This document shows positions 17,734 through 24,497 of a DNA stretch of 44,297 bases, piece by piece (position 1 is the stretch's first letter; each line of letters opens with the position of its first letter). The notes under the pieces are model-generated. The model made no database searches. It had not been told where the DNA came from and saw nothing but the letters and a program-made list of their open reading frames with translations. Made by a program: the position numbers and the translations under genes. Source of the stretch: Desulfobacula sp. (GTDB lineage: Bacteria; Desulfobacterota; Desulfobacteria; Desulfobacterales; Desulfobacteraceae); the NCBI RefSeq assembly GCF_021107415.1, contig NZ_JAIOSW010000458.1, positions 1 to 44,297 of the forward strand, written 5' to 3'.

Positions 17734-18489
17734 TTGAAACGATTTAAATTATTATTTGTTGTTTTTGCCCTGTTTTTAGCATCAGTATCTATCTCATATG
17801 CAAGCAGCTACACAGTCACAACTGATCTTACTATCAGAGCCATCATCAATACGGTAGAAAAAGGTGCCATTGATGCTGTCTGGAGCAAGGGAGGAGAAGA
17901 GACAACCTCGTCCGGGGATAAAGTTATCTGGGGCTTTTTTTATGCAAGTTCTTCAGATGTAACCTGGGGCAGCGAGAACAATCCTGATCTATACGTAAAA
18001 ATATGGTTTGACCATGGCGGCAGAATTGATGTGAATTTTTTCCATGTATCAGTTCCTGATATTGATGTTTATTCCGACTATTCAGGCAGCAGTACTTCAA
18101 ACCAGCAAAGCACGACTACTATGGAGAACAGGTATTACAGGCATGAATACAACTCCAACACAGCGGCATGCTCAGATGTTTCGGGTGCCTGGAGTTGGAG
18201 CCAAACAGTAGATGCTACTGCTTGCGGAGAAGGTATTTATACAGAAACAGGAATCAATACCATTACACAGAATGGGTGTAATTTAGTTGGAGATGATGGT
18301 AGTTACGGAAGTATAAACGGCAATACGGCAACTATGACAAAAACCTGGTATGAGGAAGGTTACACTATTACGGGTATATATACTATGATTTATTCAGGAA
18401 ATTCAGTTACCTGGACGGGAGCTTTGACCGCAAGTAGTCCATTTGGGGGGACCTGTACCGGTAGTTCAACAGGGTCCGGATCAAAATAA
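17734..18489 (+). CDS. Secreted protein: new domain plus lipocalin-like tail (TTG start)
   Basis: 251 residues from a TTG start that lies six bases after AAAGGAG. The paralogue at 18813 has ATG at the identical position, which supports the start. Signal peptide MKRFKLLFVVFALFLASVSISYA. Copy E of the conserved domain occupies residues 27-141. A C-terminal region of about 105 residues follows (GAWSWSQT, ITQNGCNLVGDDG, YTMIYSGNSVTW), with alternating strands that suggest a small lipocalin-like beta-barrel. Two cysteines bracket the tail. The first 420 bp are nearly identical in DNA to the paralogue at 18813, showing a recent tandem duplication with exchanged tails. Function unknown. Confidence 0.8.
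   Translation: MKRFKLLFVVFALFLASVSISYASSYTVTTDLTIRAIINTVEKGAIDAVWSKGGEETTSSGDKVIWGFFYASSSDVTWGSENNPDLYVKIWFDHGGRIDVNFFHVSVPDIDVYSDYSGSSTSNQQSTTTMENRYYRHEYNSNTAACSDVSGAWSWSQTVDATACGEGIYTETGINTITQNGCNLVGDDGSYGSINGNTATMTKTWYEEGYTITGIYTMIYSGNSVTWTGALTASSPFGGTCTGSSTGSGSK
17812..18156 (+). repeat. New secreted domain, copy E
   Basis: Residues 27-141 of the protein at 17734. Landmarks: DAVWSKGGEE, TSSGDKVIWGFFYA, DVTWGSENNPDLYVKIWFD, NFFHVSVPDI, RYYRHEY. Nearly identical to copy F. Confidence 0.85.
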
Positions 18490-18629
18490 TAATCGGAATC
18501 GTTCAAAATACTCCGGCATAAGGTCATATAGTTATACTATACGATCTTTGCCGGTTGCTGGACAAGCCCGGTGTATCTTTTTAACGGCCATACCAGCAAG
18601 ACTGGAGCTTTGGAATATTTACATGCGTT

Positions 18630-18649
18630 GCCCCTGAGACAGGGGCTTT
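18630..18649 (+). terminator. Possible terminator hairpin after the gene at 17734
   Basis: GCCCCT (18630-18635) and AGGGGC (18641-18646) form a 6-bp GC stem with a GAGAC loop, followed by only TTTA. It lies between the gene ending at 18489 and the promoter at 18655. The short T-run makes efficient termination uncertain. Confidence 0.45.
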
Positions 18650-18654
18650 ACCTA

Positions 18655-18683
18655 TTGACTATCCAATCTCAAGTTGCTAACAA
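18655..18683 (+). promoter_or_regulatory. Promoter for the leader RNA and the gene at 18813
   Basis: TTGACT (18655-18660), 17 bp, TAACAA (18678-18683). The same hexamers at the same spacing occur at 27915-27943. The predicted start, near 18690, lies just upstream of the conserved leader RNA. Confidence 0.5.
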
Positions 18684-18694
18684 TCTTAATCAAA

Positions 18695-18785
18695 ATACAA
18701 GGCAAAGCCAAACATGTTGCAAGGTAGGGACAGAAAATCACGGATCGGATTTTATACTGGGCTTATCGGGCAATGACTGATTCCA
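18695..18785 (+). ncRNA. Candidate class I cyclic di-GMP (GEMM) riboswitch, copy 1
   Basis: Landmarks are CAAAGC (18703), a GNRA tetraloop GCAA (18719), AGGGA (18726), GAAAA then TCACGG (18738-18743), and CGGG (18767). In the GEMM-I consensus, as I recall it, GGGAC, AAA and CACGG occur at exactly this spacing after a GNRA-capped hairpin that docks into P3, and a terminal GCCGGGTT-like segment follows. A second copy at 24298-24382 (minus) matches 30 of 41 core positions without gaps. It lies in the leader of the secreted gene at 18813, after a plausible promoter. P1 and P3 are poorly paired by eye and no terminator follows, so control may be translational. The 323-bp gap 18490-18812 also holds the hairpin at 18630 and otherwise nothing recognisable. 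Confidence 0.6.
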
Positions 18786-18812
18786 GAAAGGAACAAGAAA
18801 AAGGAGAAAGAA

Positions 18813-19580
18813 ATGAAACGATTTAAATTATTATTTGTTGTTTTTACCCTGTTTTTAGTATCAGTATCTATCTCATATGGAAGCAGCTATACGGTCACAA
18901 CGGATCTTACCATCAGAGCCGTCATCAATACCGTAGAAAAAGGCGCCATTGATGCTGTCTGGAGCAAGGGAGGAGAAGAGACAACCTCGTCCGGGGATAA
19001 AGTCATCTGGGGCTTTTTTTATGCAAGTCCTTCAGATGTAACCTGGGGCAGCGAGAATAATCCTGATCTATACGTAAAAATATGGTTTGATCATGGCGGC
19101 AGAATTGATGTTAATTTTTTCCATGTATCAGTTCCTGATATTGATGTCTATTCGGTGTATTCCGGCAGCAGTACTTCAAATCAATATAGCACGACTACTA
19201 TGGAAAACAGGTATTACAGGCATGAATACAACAGTAATGGCACTTCGTCCTCCGATTATTCCGGAACCTGGAACGGCACATGGAGTTCCCAGTATGGAAC
19301 AAGCGGAGGACTCACTATCAACATTACCCAAACAGGTGAAAGCTACTCCGGGACTATGGATATTAAAAACACTGACTGCGGGGATGTATATGGTGTTTCA
19401 GTCAGCGGAACAATATCCAATAACATCATAACAGTGAATGCGTCCTACAATTGTGATGGTGATATTGCAACCCTCTCAATAACCTATGGAATAATTTCAG
19501 GCAACAATATTACCGGGCCGTATACTCAATATGTAAATGGATCTCTTTATGATGCCGGTACGTTTACCTTGTCAAAATAA
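18813..19580 (+). CDS. Secreted protein: new domain plus a different lipocalin-like tail
   Basis: 255 residues; ATG follows AAGGAG. The signal peptide and copy F of the domain (residues 27-141) are nearly identical to the gene at 17734. The tail (about 146-255) differs in sequence but keeps the style: YSGTWNGTW, LTINITQTGESYSGTM, a Cys pair, repeated GTISNN and IISGNNITG strands. A small beta-barrel of the lipocalin-like kind is likely. Unlike its upstream paralogue, it has its own promoter and a candidate c-di-GMP riboswitch in its leader, so expression is probably tied to the biofilm second messenger. Molecular function unknown. Confidence 0.8.
   Translation: MKRFKLLFVVFTLFLVSVSISYGSSYTVTTDLTIRAVINTVEKGAIDAVWSKGGEETTSSGDKVIWGFFYASPSDVTWGSENNPDLYVKIWFDHGGRIDVNFFHVSVPDIDVYSVYSGSSTSNQYSTTTMENRYYRHEYNSNGTSSSDYSGTWNGTWSSQYGTSGGLTINITQTGESYSGTMDIKNTDCGDVYGVSVSGTISNNIITVNASYNCDGDIATLSITYGIISGNNITGPYTQYVNGSLYDAGTFTLSK
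18891..19235 (+). repeat. New secreted domain, copy F
   Basis: Residues 27-141 of the protein at 18813. Same landmarks as copy E, with only a few substitutions (for example ASPSD for ASSSD and VYSVYSG for VYSDYSG). Confidence 0.85.
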
Positions 19581-19605
19581 TATATAATCACAGGAAAAAG
19601 AGATA

Positions 19606-20820
19606 ATGATAAAAAGAATTATATTACTTGGCTTTTTCTGGGTGTTGTTTTTTATGCCGTCATCCCTGGTATTTGGAAGCGAATACCAGGTTACAACTGA
19701 ACTTTCAATCATGGCTGTTATCAATACCGTGGAAAAAGGTGCTATTGATGCAGTATGGAAAAAGGGCGGTGAAGAGACAACTTCGTCCGGGGATCAAGTC
19801 ATCTGGGGCTTTTTCTATGCAAGCTCGTCAGATGTAACCTGGGGCAGCGAGAACAATCCTGATCTATACGTAAAAATATGGTTTGATCATGGCGGCAGAA
19901 TTGATGTCAATTTTTTCCATGTATCAGTTCCTGATATTGATGTCTATTCGGTGTATTCCGGTAGCAGTACTTCAAATCAGTATAGTAAGACCACCATGGA
20001 GAACAGATATTACAGGCATGAATACGGTACAGGATCTGAAAATAATACCCAATACAGTGCATCTTACTTTCCAATAACTGCGGAAGACTCATGTGGGAAG
20101 GTAATAGCACCCTATTGGATCTATAAAATTAATGGAGGGAATCCCCTTTCAGTCTCTATGAACAATATTAACCTGGGCATGCAGTTTAGTGATCTTAGAG
20201 TTGATATCAATGCTTCCGGAACTAAAAGATCCGTAAAATTTAACGCCTCAGTTTCCGGGGATGCTACGGGTACCATTGATGTAAATGTAGACTCAGATCT
20301 TACTGCATCTGTCAGTACAACACTGATTCAAAACGAAGCGTTGACAATGGACATGTCTTTGTCGGTTCCGGGTGAATCTGTGACTGTTAAATTTTATATG
20401 AATATTATTTTTTCACCTGAAGCAGAATGGTTTCTTGACAGGGAAGATCTGGACACCTTTTCTGTTGGATATATTTTTAACGAGCAGAATATGGTAACTG
20501 CTACGATGGATGGGTATATTGATATATCAGGCTATGGAATAGAATATTTTGATAGCAGTGGCACCTCGGCTGAAATTTGGGAGATTTTAGCCAAAGATGA
20601 GATAGTTACCGTCAATGGAATAACATACCAGAATGTAATTAAAGTAGAACGTAATACTATTATACCGGATATGAACAGCACTAATGGAACCCAGGACATG
20701 ACAATTATATATTGGGTTGCAAAGGGTATTGGCATGGTAAAGGGTATGGGTCAGTACTCAATTCTGGGTGAACAACTCAGCATTGAACTGACTGGAACAA
20801 ATTTGATATCCAATAATTGA
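19606..20820 (+). CDS. Secreted protein: new domain plus large unknown C-terminal domain
   Basis: 404 residues with a signal peptide (ILLGFFWVLFFMPSSLVFG). Copy G of the domain is at residues about 28-142 and at DNA level closely matches copies E and F. The C-terminal 260 residues are beta-rich. They begin near YFPITAEDSCGKVIAPYWIY and end with IIYWVAKGIGMVKG, echoing the GSSWWYD ... WAKGIGEVK frame of the N-terminal domain at 16186. The partner domain is therefore shared but in the opposite order. The gene starts 25 bp after the previous stop, so it is probably co-transcribed and under the same riboswitch. No enzymatic motif seen. Confidence 0.8.
   Translation: MIKRIILLGFFWVLFFMPSSLVFGSEYQVTTELSIMAVINTVEKGAIDAVWKKGGEETTSSGDQVIWGFFYASSSDVTWGSENNPDLYVKIWFDHGGRIDVNFFHVSVPDIDVYSVYSGSSTSNQYSKTTMENRYYRHEYGTGSENNTQYSASYFPITAEDSCGKVIAPYWIYKINGGNPLSVSMNNINLGMQFSDLRVDINASGTKRSVKFNASVSGDATGTIDVNVDSDLTASVSTTLIQNEALTMDMSLSVPGESVTVKFYMNIIFSPEAEWFLDREDLDTFSVGYIFNEQNMVTATMDGYIDISGYGIEYFDSSGTSAEIWEILAKDEIVTVNGITYQNVIKVERNTIIPDMNSTNGTQDMTIIYWVAKGIGMVKGMGQYSILGEQLSIELTGTNLISNN
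19687..20030 (+). repeat. New secreted domain, copy G
   Basis: Landmarks: DAVWKKGGEE, TSSGDQVIWGFFYA, NPDLYVKIWFD, GRIDVNFFHVSVPDI, RYYRHEY. It shares VYSVYSG with copy F. Confidence 0.85.
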
Positions 20821-20833
20821 TGGTTCCGGTAAG

Positions 20834-21406
20834 ATGAAAATAAATAGGAATGGTTATATTTTTTTTCTGTATATTTTTCTCTCATATTTTTTTCTCAATC
20901 AATTTTACATTGGTAATGCAGGTGTTGAAGCTGATAAAGGACCAGTATTTTCCCTTGAATTGAAAAATACATCTTTCAATTTTTGCCTTGAAAAAATTTC
21001 CAAACTGTCTGGTTATGAAATTTTTGTAACAGGGGAATCTGTTGAGTATAAGATCAGTATCAATTTAAAGAATGTAACCATTGAAGAATCACTTACACGA
21101 ATACTGAAGGGAATTAACCATGCAGTGAAATGGGATGATAATCACTGTAAAGTTACTCTCTTTTTATATGGTATTCCAAAAGCCCACAATAAAACGAAAA
21201 AATTCGCAGGATTACCGTCCATATTAAGTATTAAACCCGAGCCTGGTCTGCCAACACTCCAAATGCCAAATGAGTATCAGTCAGAAGGTTTTGAGGCAGG
21301 CAGAAGCAACAGGGACCATCTCCGGGACAGCAATTTGAATCTTAACGTTTCAGGAGCGAATACAACCTTTATCCAGGGAACCCCGACAGGGCATTTGGGC
21401 CCATGA
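20834..21406 (+). CDS. Exported STN-domain protein
   Basis: 190 residues. The N-terminal hydrophobic segment (IFFLYIFLSYFFLNQFYIG) is a signal peptide or anchor. Residues about 36-112 match the secretin/TonB short N-terminal (STN) fold: FSLELKNTSFNFCLEKISKLSGYEI, then ISINLKNVTIEESLTRILKG and an ending strand VTLFLYG. STN domains usually sit at the N-terminus of secretins or TonB receptors, but here there is no barrel or secretin domain. The rest is a low-complexity, Pro/Asn-rich tail. Its stop overlaps the start of the O-antigen-ligase-like gene (ATGA), implying translational coupling. It may be a periplasmic adaptor for glycan ligation or export (inference). Confidence 0.75.
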   Translation: MKINRNGYIFFLYIFLSYFFLNQFYIGNAGVEADKGPVFSLELKNTSFNFCLEKISKLSGYEIFVTGESVEYKISINLKNVTIEESLTRILKGINHAVKWDDNHCKVTLFLYGIPKAHNKTKKFAGLPSILSIKPEPGLPTLQMPNEYQSEGFEAGRSNRDHLRDSNLNLNVSGANTTFIQGTPTGHLGP

Positions 21407-23136
21407 TCATAAACCAAAAATTTCTGGTTTTATGGACACTGATTATAGGTGTTGTTTTTATTATCCCTTATGCCTATCATCCTTTGACAATTGATCCTGT
21501 ACTATCGCTTCGATTTAATATCTGGGCTGTTTTAACCTTTTTTCTTTTATTTCTTGTGACGTGTATAAAATCAAAAATAATCAAACCAGATCATTTTAAT
21601 ATTATCTCAAGGCCAATTTTTATATTTATGGCCTGTTTCGCCGTAATTGAGATTCTGTCTTTCACAAGATCGGTAAATTGGGCAGAAGCAGTTTTTGATT
21701 TGCAAAAACTGCTTCTTTTCTTTCTTTTTTTTTATGTGGTCTCGATTATTGCGGGTTTAAACAAAGACAATGTTTATTTAATTGCTAAAAGTGTTGTTGT
21801 TTCAGGGATAATTTTTTCCATCATTGGAATTTTAGACCTTTTCAACTATCGTCTCTATTCATTAATGGTAAATAAAAATCTTTTTTCTTCCTCTCTTTTT
21901 CTTATGTCTCCATTTGTACTTTTTGGCCTATTTAATTTTTCCGGTCTTTGGAGAATTTTGAGTTTGATATCTGCCATAAGTATACATTGCGCGATTTTTT
22001 TGACAGGAACACGGTCTGTCTGGCTGGCAATCGGTTTGTCCGCAGCCATTCTTGCCTGCACAAGCCTTTATTATAGAAATCATCGGAGAAATTATGTATT
22101 CAACAAAAAAATAATCAAAATCATTGCAATACCGGGCTTGCTTTTTATTGTAAGCTGCAGTTTTCTTTTTTTCATGGACCACTCTTCTTATTCTTCAGTT
22201 TTATCCACAAAAAATTTAGAAAAAAGAGTTGAACTCTGGAAAAATACAATGGATATGATCAAGGATAATTCTGTATTAGGTGTAGGACCCGGACAATGGA
22301 AAATTAATTATCCTCGGTATGGACATTTTGAAACAGGACAAAATGCATCCGGTCAAAAAACAGAAATAGTTTTTCAAAGACCGCATAATGACTATTTGGG
22401 TGTCCTTTCAGAATACGGTTTTCCTGGGTTCTTTTTTTTTATTGGTTTTTTTATAGTTATCATCTCATATAGTATAAAAATACTATCACATGATAATAGC
22501 GATAAAAGAAAATCATTTGTCCTGTTCATGGCATACGGCGTTATAGGATATATGGTGATAGCTTTTTTTAGTTTTCCAAGGGAAAGAATTTTCCATAGTA
22601 CATTCCTTGCCCTTATTTCAGGTTCGATTTTTTCAATATATCACAGGTTATTCCCCCTGCTAAAAACAGACAAACGTTTGCCAATAAAAAGATTTCATCT
22701 TGGCATGATGGTTATGCTTGCCTTTTTTATAGTGGCTGGATTCATAAGAATGAATTCGGAAGTGCATGCAAGAAAGATGGTTCAGGCTGTGAAATCAGGC
22801 AAATGGGATATTGCCATATATGAATCTGATCTGGCAGAATCTTTATTTTATAACATGGATACGGTTTCAAATCCCATAACCTGGTACAGGGGGCTTGCCA
22901 ATTTTTCATCAGGGCACATTGATGATGCAATAAATGATTTTAAAAAAGCGCTTTTATTACATCCCTGGCATATCTATTCCCATAATAATCTTGGTGTTTG
23001 TTATGCAAATACAGGTGATTTGAAAAAGGCCCGGACCTGTTTTCAGAATGCGATTTTAATCTCACCGGTTTTTAAAGACGCCCATCTGAATAAGCATGCC
23101 ATCTTGCAATTTACCGAAAAGAAAACAGTCCGATAA
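21403..23136 (+). CDS. O-antigen ligase/polymerase family (Wzy_C) membrane protein with C-terminal TPRs
   Basis: 577 residues with about 11-12 hydrophobic segments. The periplasmic loop carries the family motif region LGVGPGQWKINYPRYG and RPHNDYLGVLSEYGFPG, as in Wzy_C (WaaL/PilO/Wzy-like) enzymes that transfer undecaprenyl-linked glycan to an acceptor. The C-terminal 100 residues form about two TPR motifs (YRGLANFSSGHIDDAINDFKKALLLHP, then NNLGVCYANTGDLKKARTCFQNAI). The coding sequence contains two runs of nine T (21725-21733 and 22432-22440), potential slippage sites. It may ligate this glycan to lipid A or a surface carrier. A polymerase role is less likely with a Wzm/Wzt exporter present but cannot be excluded. 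Confidence 0.85.
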   Translation: MIINQKFLVLWTLIIGVVFIIPYAYHPLTIDPVLSLRFNIWAVLTFFLLFLVTCIKSKIIKPDHFNIISRPIFIFMACFAVIEILSFTRSVNWAEAVFDLQKLLLFFLFFYVVSIIAGLNKDNVYLIAKSVVVSGIIFSIIGILDLFNYRLYSLMVNKNLFSSSLFLMSPFVLFGLFNFSGLWRILSLISAISIHCAIFLTGTRSVWLAIGLSAAILACTSLYYRNHRRNYVFNKKIIKIIAIPGLLFIVSCSFLFFMDHSSYSSVLSTKNLEKRVELWKNTMDMIKDNSVLGVGPGQWKINYPRYGHFETGQNASGQKTEIVFQRPHNDYLGVLSEYGFPGFFFFIGFFIVIISYSIKILSHDNSDKRKSFVLFMAYGVIGYMVIAFFSFPRERIFHSTFLALISGSIFSIYHRLFPLLKTDKRLPIKRFHLGMMVMLAFFIVAGFIRMNSEVHARKMVQAVKSGKWDIAIYESDLAESLFYNMDTVSNPITWYRGLANFSSGHIDDAINDFKKALLLHPWHIYSHNNLGVCYANTGDLKKARTCFQNAILISPVFKDAHLNKHAILQFTEKKTVR

Positions 23137-23205
23137 AAAAAAGTTGAATAGCCAGAAAAGCAGAGCCAAGCCAATGACCCTGCCTTTTTGATTTATTATT
23201 TCATA

Positions 23206-24249
23206 TTATTGTTTTGTAAATTCATGCCGTATATATCTATTATCCATTGTGGTTGTCCCTGTTTGATCATAGGAACCATCGTAGGGATAATCTGAATATA
23301 CAACAATATCAGGAACAGAAACATGGAAATAGTTAACGTCTATTCTACCGCTTGGATCAAACCATATTTTAACATATAAATCAGGATTTGCTCCATCTCC
23401 CCAGGAGACATCGGAAGGATTTGCGAAAAAATGGCCATAAACCACAGTAGCACCGCTTGAAGTTACTTTTTCACCTGACTTGTTAAACACGGCATTAATG
23501 TCACCACCATCAGCCTCTATCACAGCCTTGATCCACAAGTCCGAGGTAGCAAGATACCCATTGTTTACAGATGCAGCATCTGAAAAAACCTTCATGTCAT
23601 CGGCATATAATATGGTGACATCCTTGACTGTTCCTGAAACGGCACTACCAGCTGCCGGACCGGAAGTTATTTCGATGCTTCTCTCAATTGATGACAGGGG
23701 CAAATCAAGTTTTACTTTTGTCACAGCATCAATTTTGGAGGTATAAAAGCAGATATCATTTCCAATAACTCCCATTCCCACGGTGACATCTTCATTCATC
23801 TCCCACATATTTCTCCAATGCCCAAGTACGCCGTTTGCAAGCTCCTCAACTGTGGTTCCATCCGTAAGCCTTTCTCTAACTCTAAAGTACATCCGATGAT
23901 CACCCTTGTATTGGGACACGCTAACTTCAGCCAGAATACGGTTTCCAGAAGATGTGGTGCCAATATATTTTCTTAACCGAATACCACTTTCATCTCCACT
24001 ATAACTGCTTACATTTATTGTTGCCGTAATGCCGGATGCATGCTCAAAATATTTGGATAAACTTCCCCAAGCCCAGTCGTCAATAGAACCTGCTCCACTT
24101 ACAGACACTGTGGAACCTGATACTGTAAACTGGACGTCACCCTGTTCAATAAATTCATCCCAGTCTGATAGGTTTTCAGCAGCATTTGACGACAAACAAA
24201 CCATTAAGAACATTGCCAGAATTAAAACAATCCATCTGATTTTTTTCAT
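23206..24249 (-). CDS. Secreted protein: jelly-roll-like domain plus new domain
   Basis: 347 residues with a clear signal peptide (IVLILAMFLMVCLSSNAAE); RBS AAAGGAA precedes the ATG. Residues about 30-215 are beta-rich, with alternating strands (DVQFTVSGSTVSVSG, ITATINVSSYSGDESGIRLRKYIG, MYFRVRERL), and may be a concanavalin-like jelly-roll; I have no catalytic motif. Copy H of the conserved domain closes the protein (residues 233-347). It is the most divergent copy (FNKSGEKVTSSGATVVYGHFFA) but keeps NPDLYVKIWFD and NYFHVSVPDI. It is the only minus-strand member and is convergent with the O-antigen-ligase-like gene. Its leader has a promoter, a candidate c-di-GMP riboswitch and a terminator hairpin. 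Confidence 0.8.
   Translation of the reverse strand: MKKIRWIVLILAMFLMVCLSSNAAENLSDWDEFIEQGDVQFTVSGSTVSVSGAGSIDDWAWGSLSKYFEHASGITATINVSSYSGDESGIRLRKYIGTTSSGNRILAEVSVSQYKGDHRMYFRVRERLTDGTTVEELANGVLGHWRNMWEMNEDVTVGMGVIGNDICFYTSKIDAVTKVKLDLPLSSIERSIEITSGPAAGSAVSGTVKDVTILYADDMKVFSDAASVNNGYLATSDLWIKAVIEADGGDINAVFNKSGEKVTSSGATVVYGHFFANPSDVSWGDGANPDLYVKIWFDPSGRIDVNYFHVSVPDIVVYSDYPYDGSYDQTGTTTMDNRYIRHEFTKQ
23209..23553 (-). repeat. New secreted domain, copy H
   Basis: C-terminal domain of the minus-strand protein (residues 233-347). Landmarks: NAVFNKSGE, TSSGATVVYG, NPDLYVKIWFD, GRIDVNYFHVSVPDI, RYIRHEF. Most divergent copy. Confidence 0.85.
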
Positions 24250-24282
24250 TTCATTTTCCTTTAAAATTAATAATACGTTTTT

Positions 24283-24312
24283 TAAAAAATAGATTCCCTT
24301 ATCGCTGGAACC
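24283..24312 (-). terminator. Attenuator-like terminator in the leader of the minus-strand secreted gene
   Basis: On the minus strand GGTTCC (24312-24307) pairs with GGAATC (24297-24292) across a 9-nt loop, with one G-T wobble. It is followed by TA and T6 (24289-24284). The left arm is part of the CGGGTTCC segment at the 3' end of the candidate aptamer, so aptamer and terminator would be mutually exclusive, as in a transcriptional riboswitch. Confidence 0.5.
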
Positions 24313-24382
24313 CGGCTTTTTTTCAGACCGTGACCTTCCATCCCTGCCTCGCAGAAGGCTTAGCTTTGTCCTGGAGTCTGAA
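24298..24382 (-). ncRNA. Candidate class I cyclic di-GMP (GEMM) riboswitch, copy 2
   Basis: Read on the minus strand: CAAAGC (from 24368), GNRA loop GCGA (24352), AGGGA (24345), TCACGG (24333) and GCCGGGTTCC (around 24315). The offsets 0/16/23/35 are identical to copy 1 at 18695. The GCGA loop caps a short stem CCTTCT/GGCAGG with one mismatch. TTCAGAC (24382-24376) can also pair with GTCTGAA (24328-24322), an alternative fold that GEMM does not predict. It lies immediately after a promoter and upstream of the secreted gene starting at 24249, and overlaps a terminator hairpin. c-di-GMP control of matrix genes is well known for this class; assignment here is by motif spacing only. Confidence 0.6.
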
Positions 24383-24384
24383 TT

Positions 24385-24413
24385 TTTTTAGTAGATTAAA
24401 AAAGAATTGTCAA
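24385..24413 (-). promoter_or_regulatory. Promoter of the minus-strand riboswitch/secreted gene
   Basis: Minus-strand TTGACA (24413-24408), 17 bp, TAAAAA (24390-24385). The start would fall near 24379, at the first bases of the structured leader. Confidence 0.55.
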
Positions 24414-24448
24414 TAGGGGAAAACCCCTACTTTTGGAATAAAAAAGGC

Positions 24449-24477
24449 TTGACCATTTAAAACCGTTAAAATAGAAT
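24449..24477 (+). promoter_or_regulatory. Promoter for the GT2 gene at 24498
   Basis: TTGACC (24449-24454), 17 bp, TAGAAT (24472-24477), then AAAGGGG shortly before the ATG at 24498. The leader would be only about 15 nt. It is divergent from the riboswitch promoter, leaving 35 bp between the two -35 boxes. Confidence 0.55.
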
Positions 24478-24497
24478 CCTCCCTCAAAAGGGGAAAA

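Noticed and set aside
18443..18780. Two short frames in the gap between the paralogues at 17734 and 18813
   Set aside because: They overlap the hairpin, promoter and leader RNA, have no ribosome-binding site, and resemble no protein or remnant of the repeated domain.
17734..20030. Repetitive DNA resembling a repeat array or CRISPR
   Set aside because: The repeats are long, in-frame coding paralogues with signal peptides; there are no short repeats with unique spacers.
23137..23205. Bidirectional terminator between the ligase-like gene and the converging secreted gene
   Set aside because: Only about four base pairs (GCAG/CTGC) precede a T5 run; too weak to annotate.
11213..24249. PEP-CTERM/exosortase sorting system for the secreted proteins
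   Set aside because: None of the exported proteins has a PEP motif plus C-terminal TM and basic tail, and no exosortase gene is in the window.
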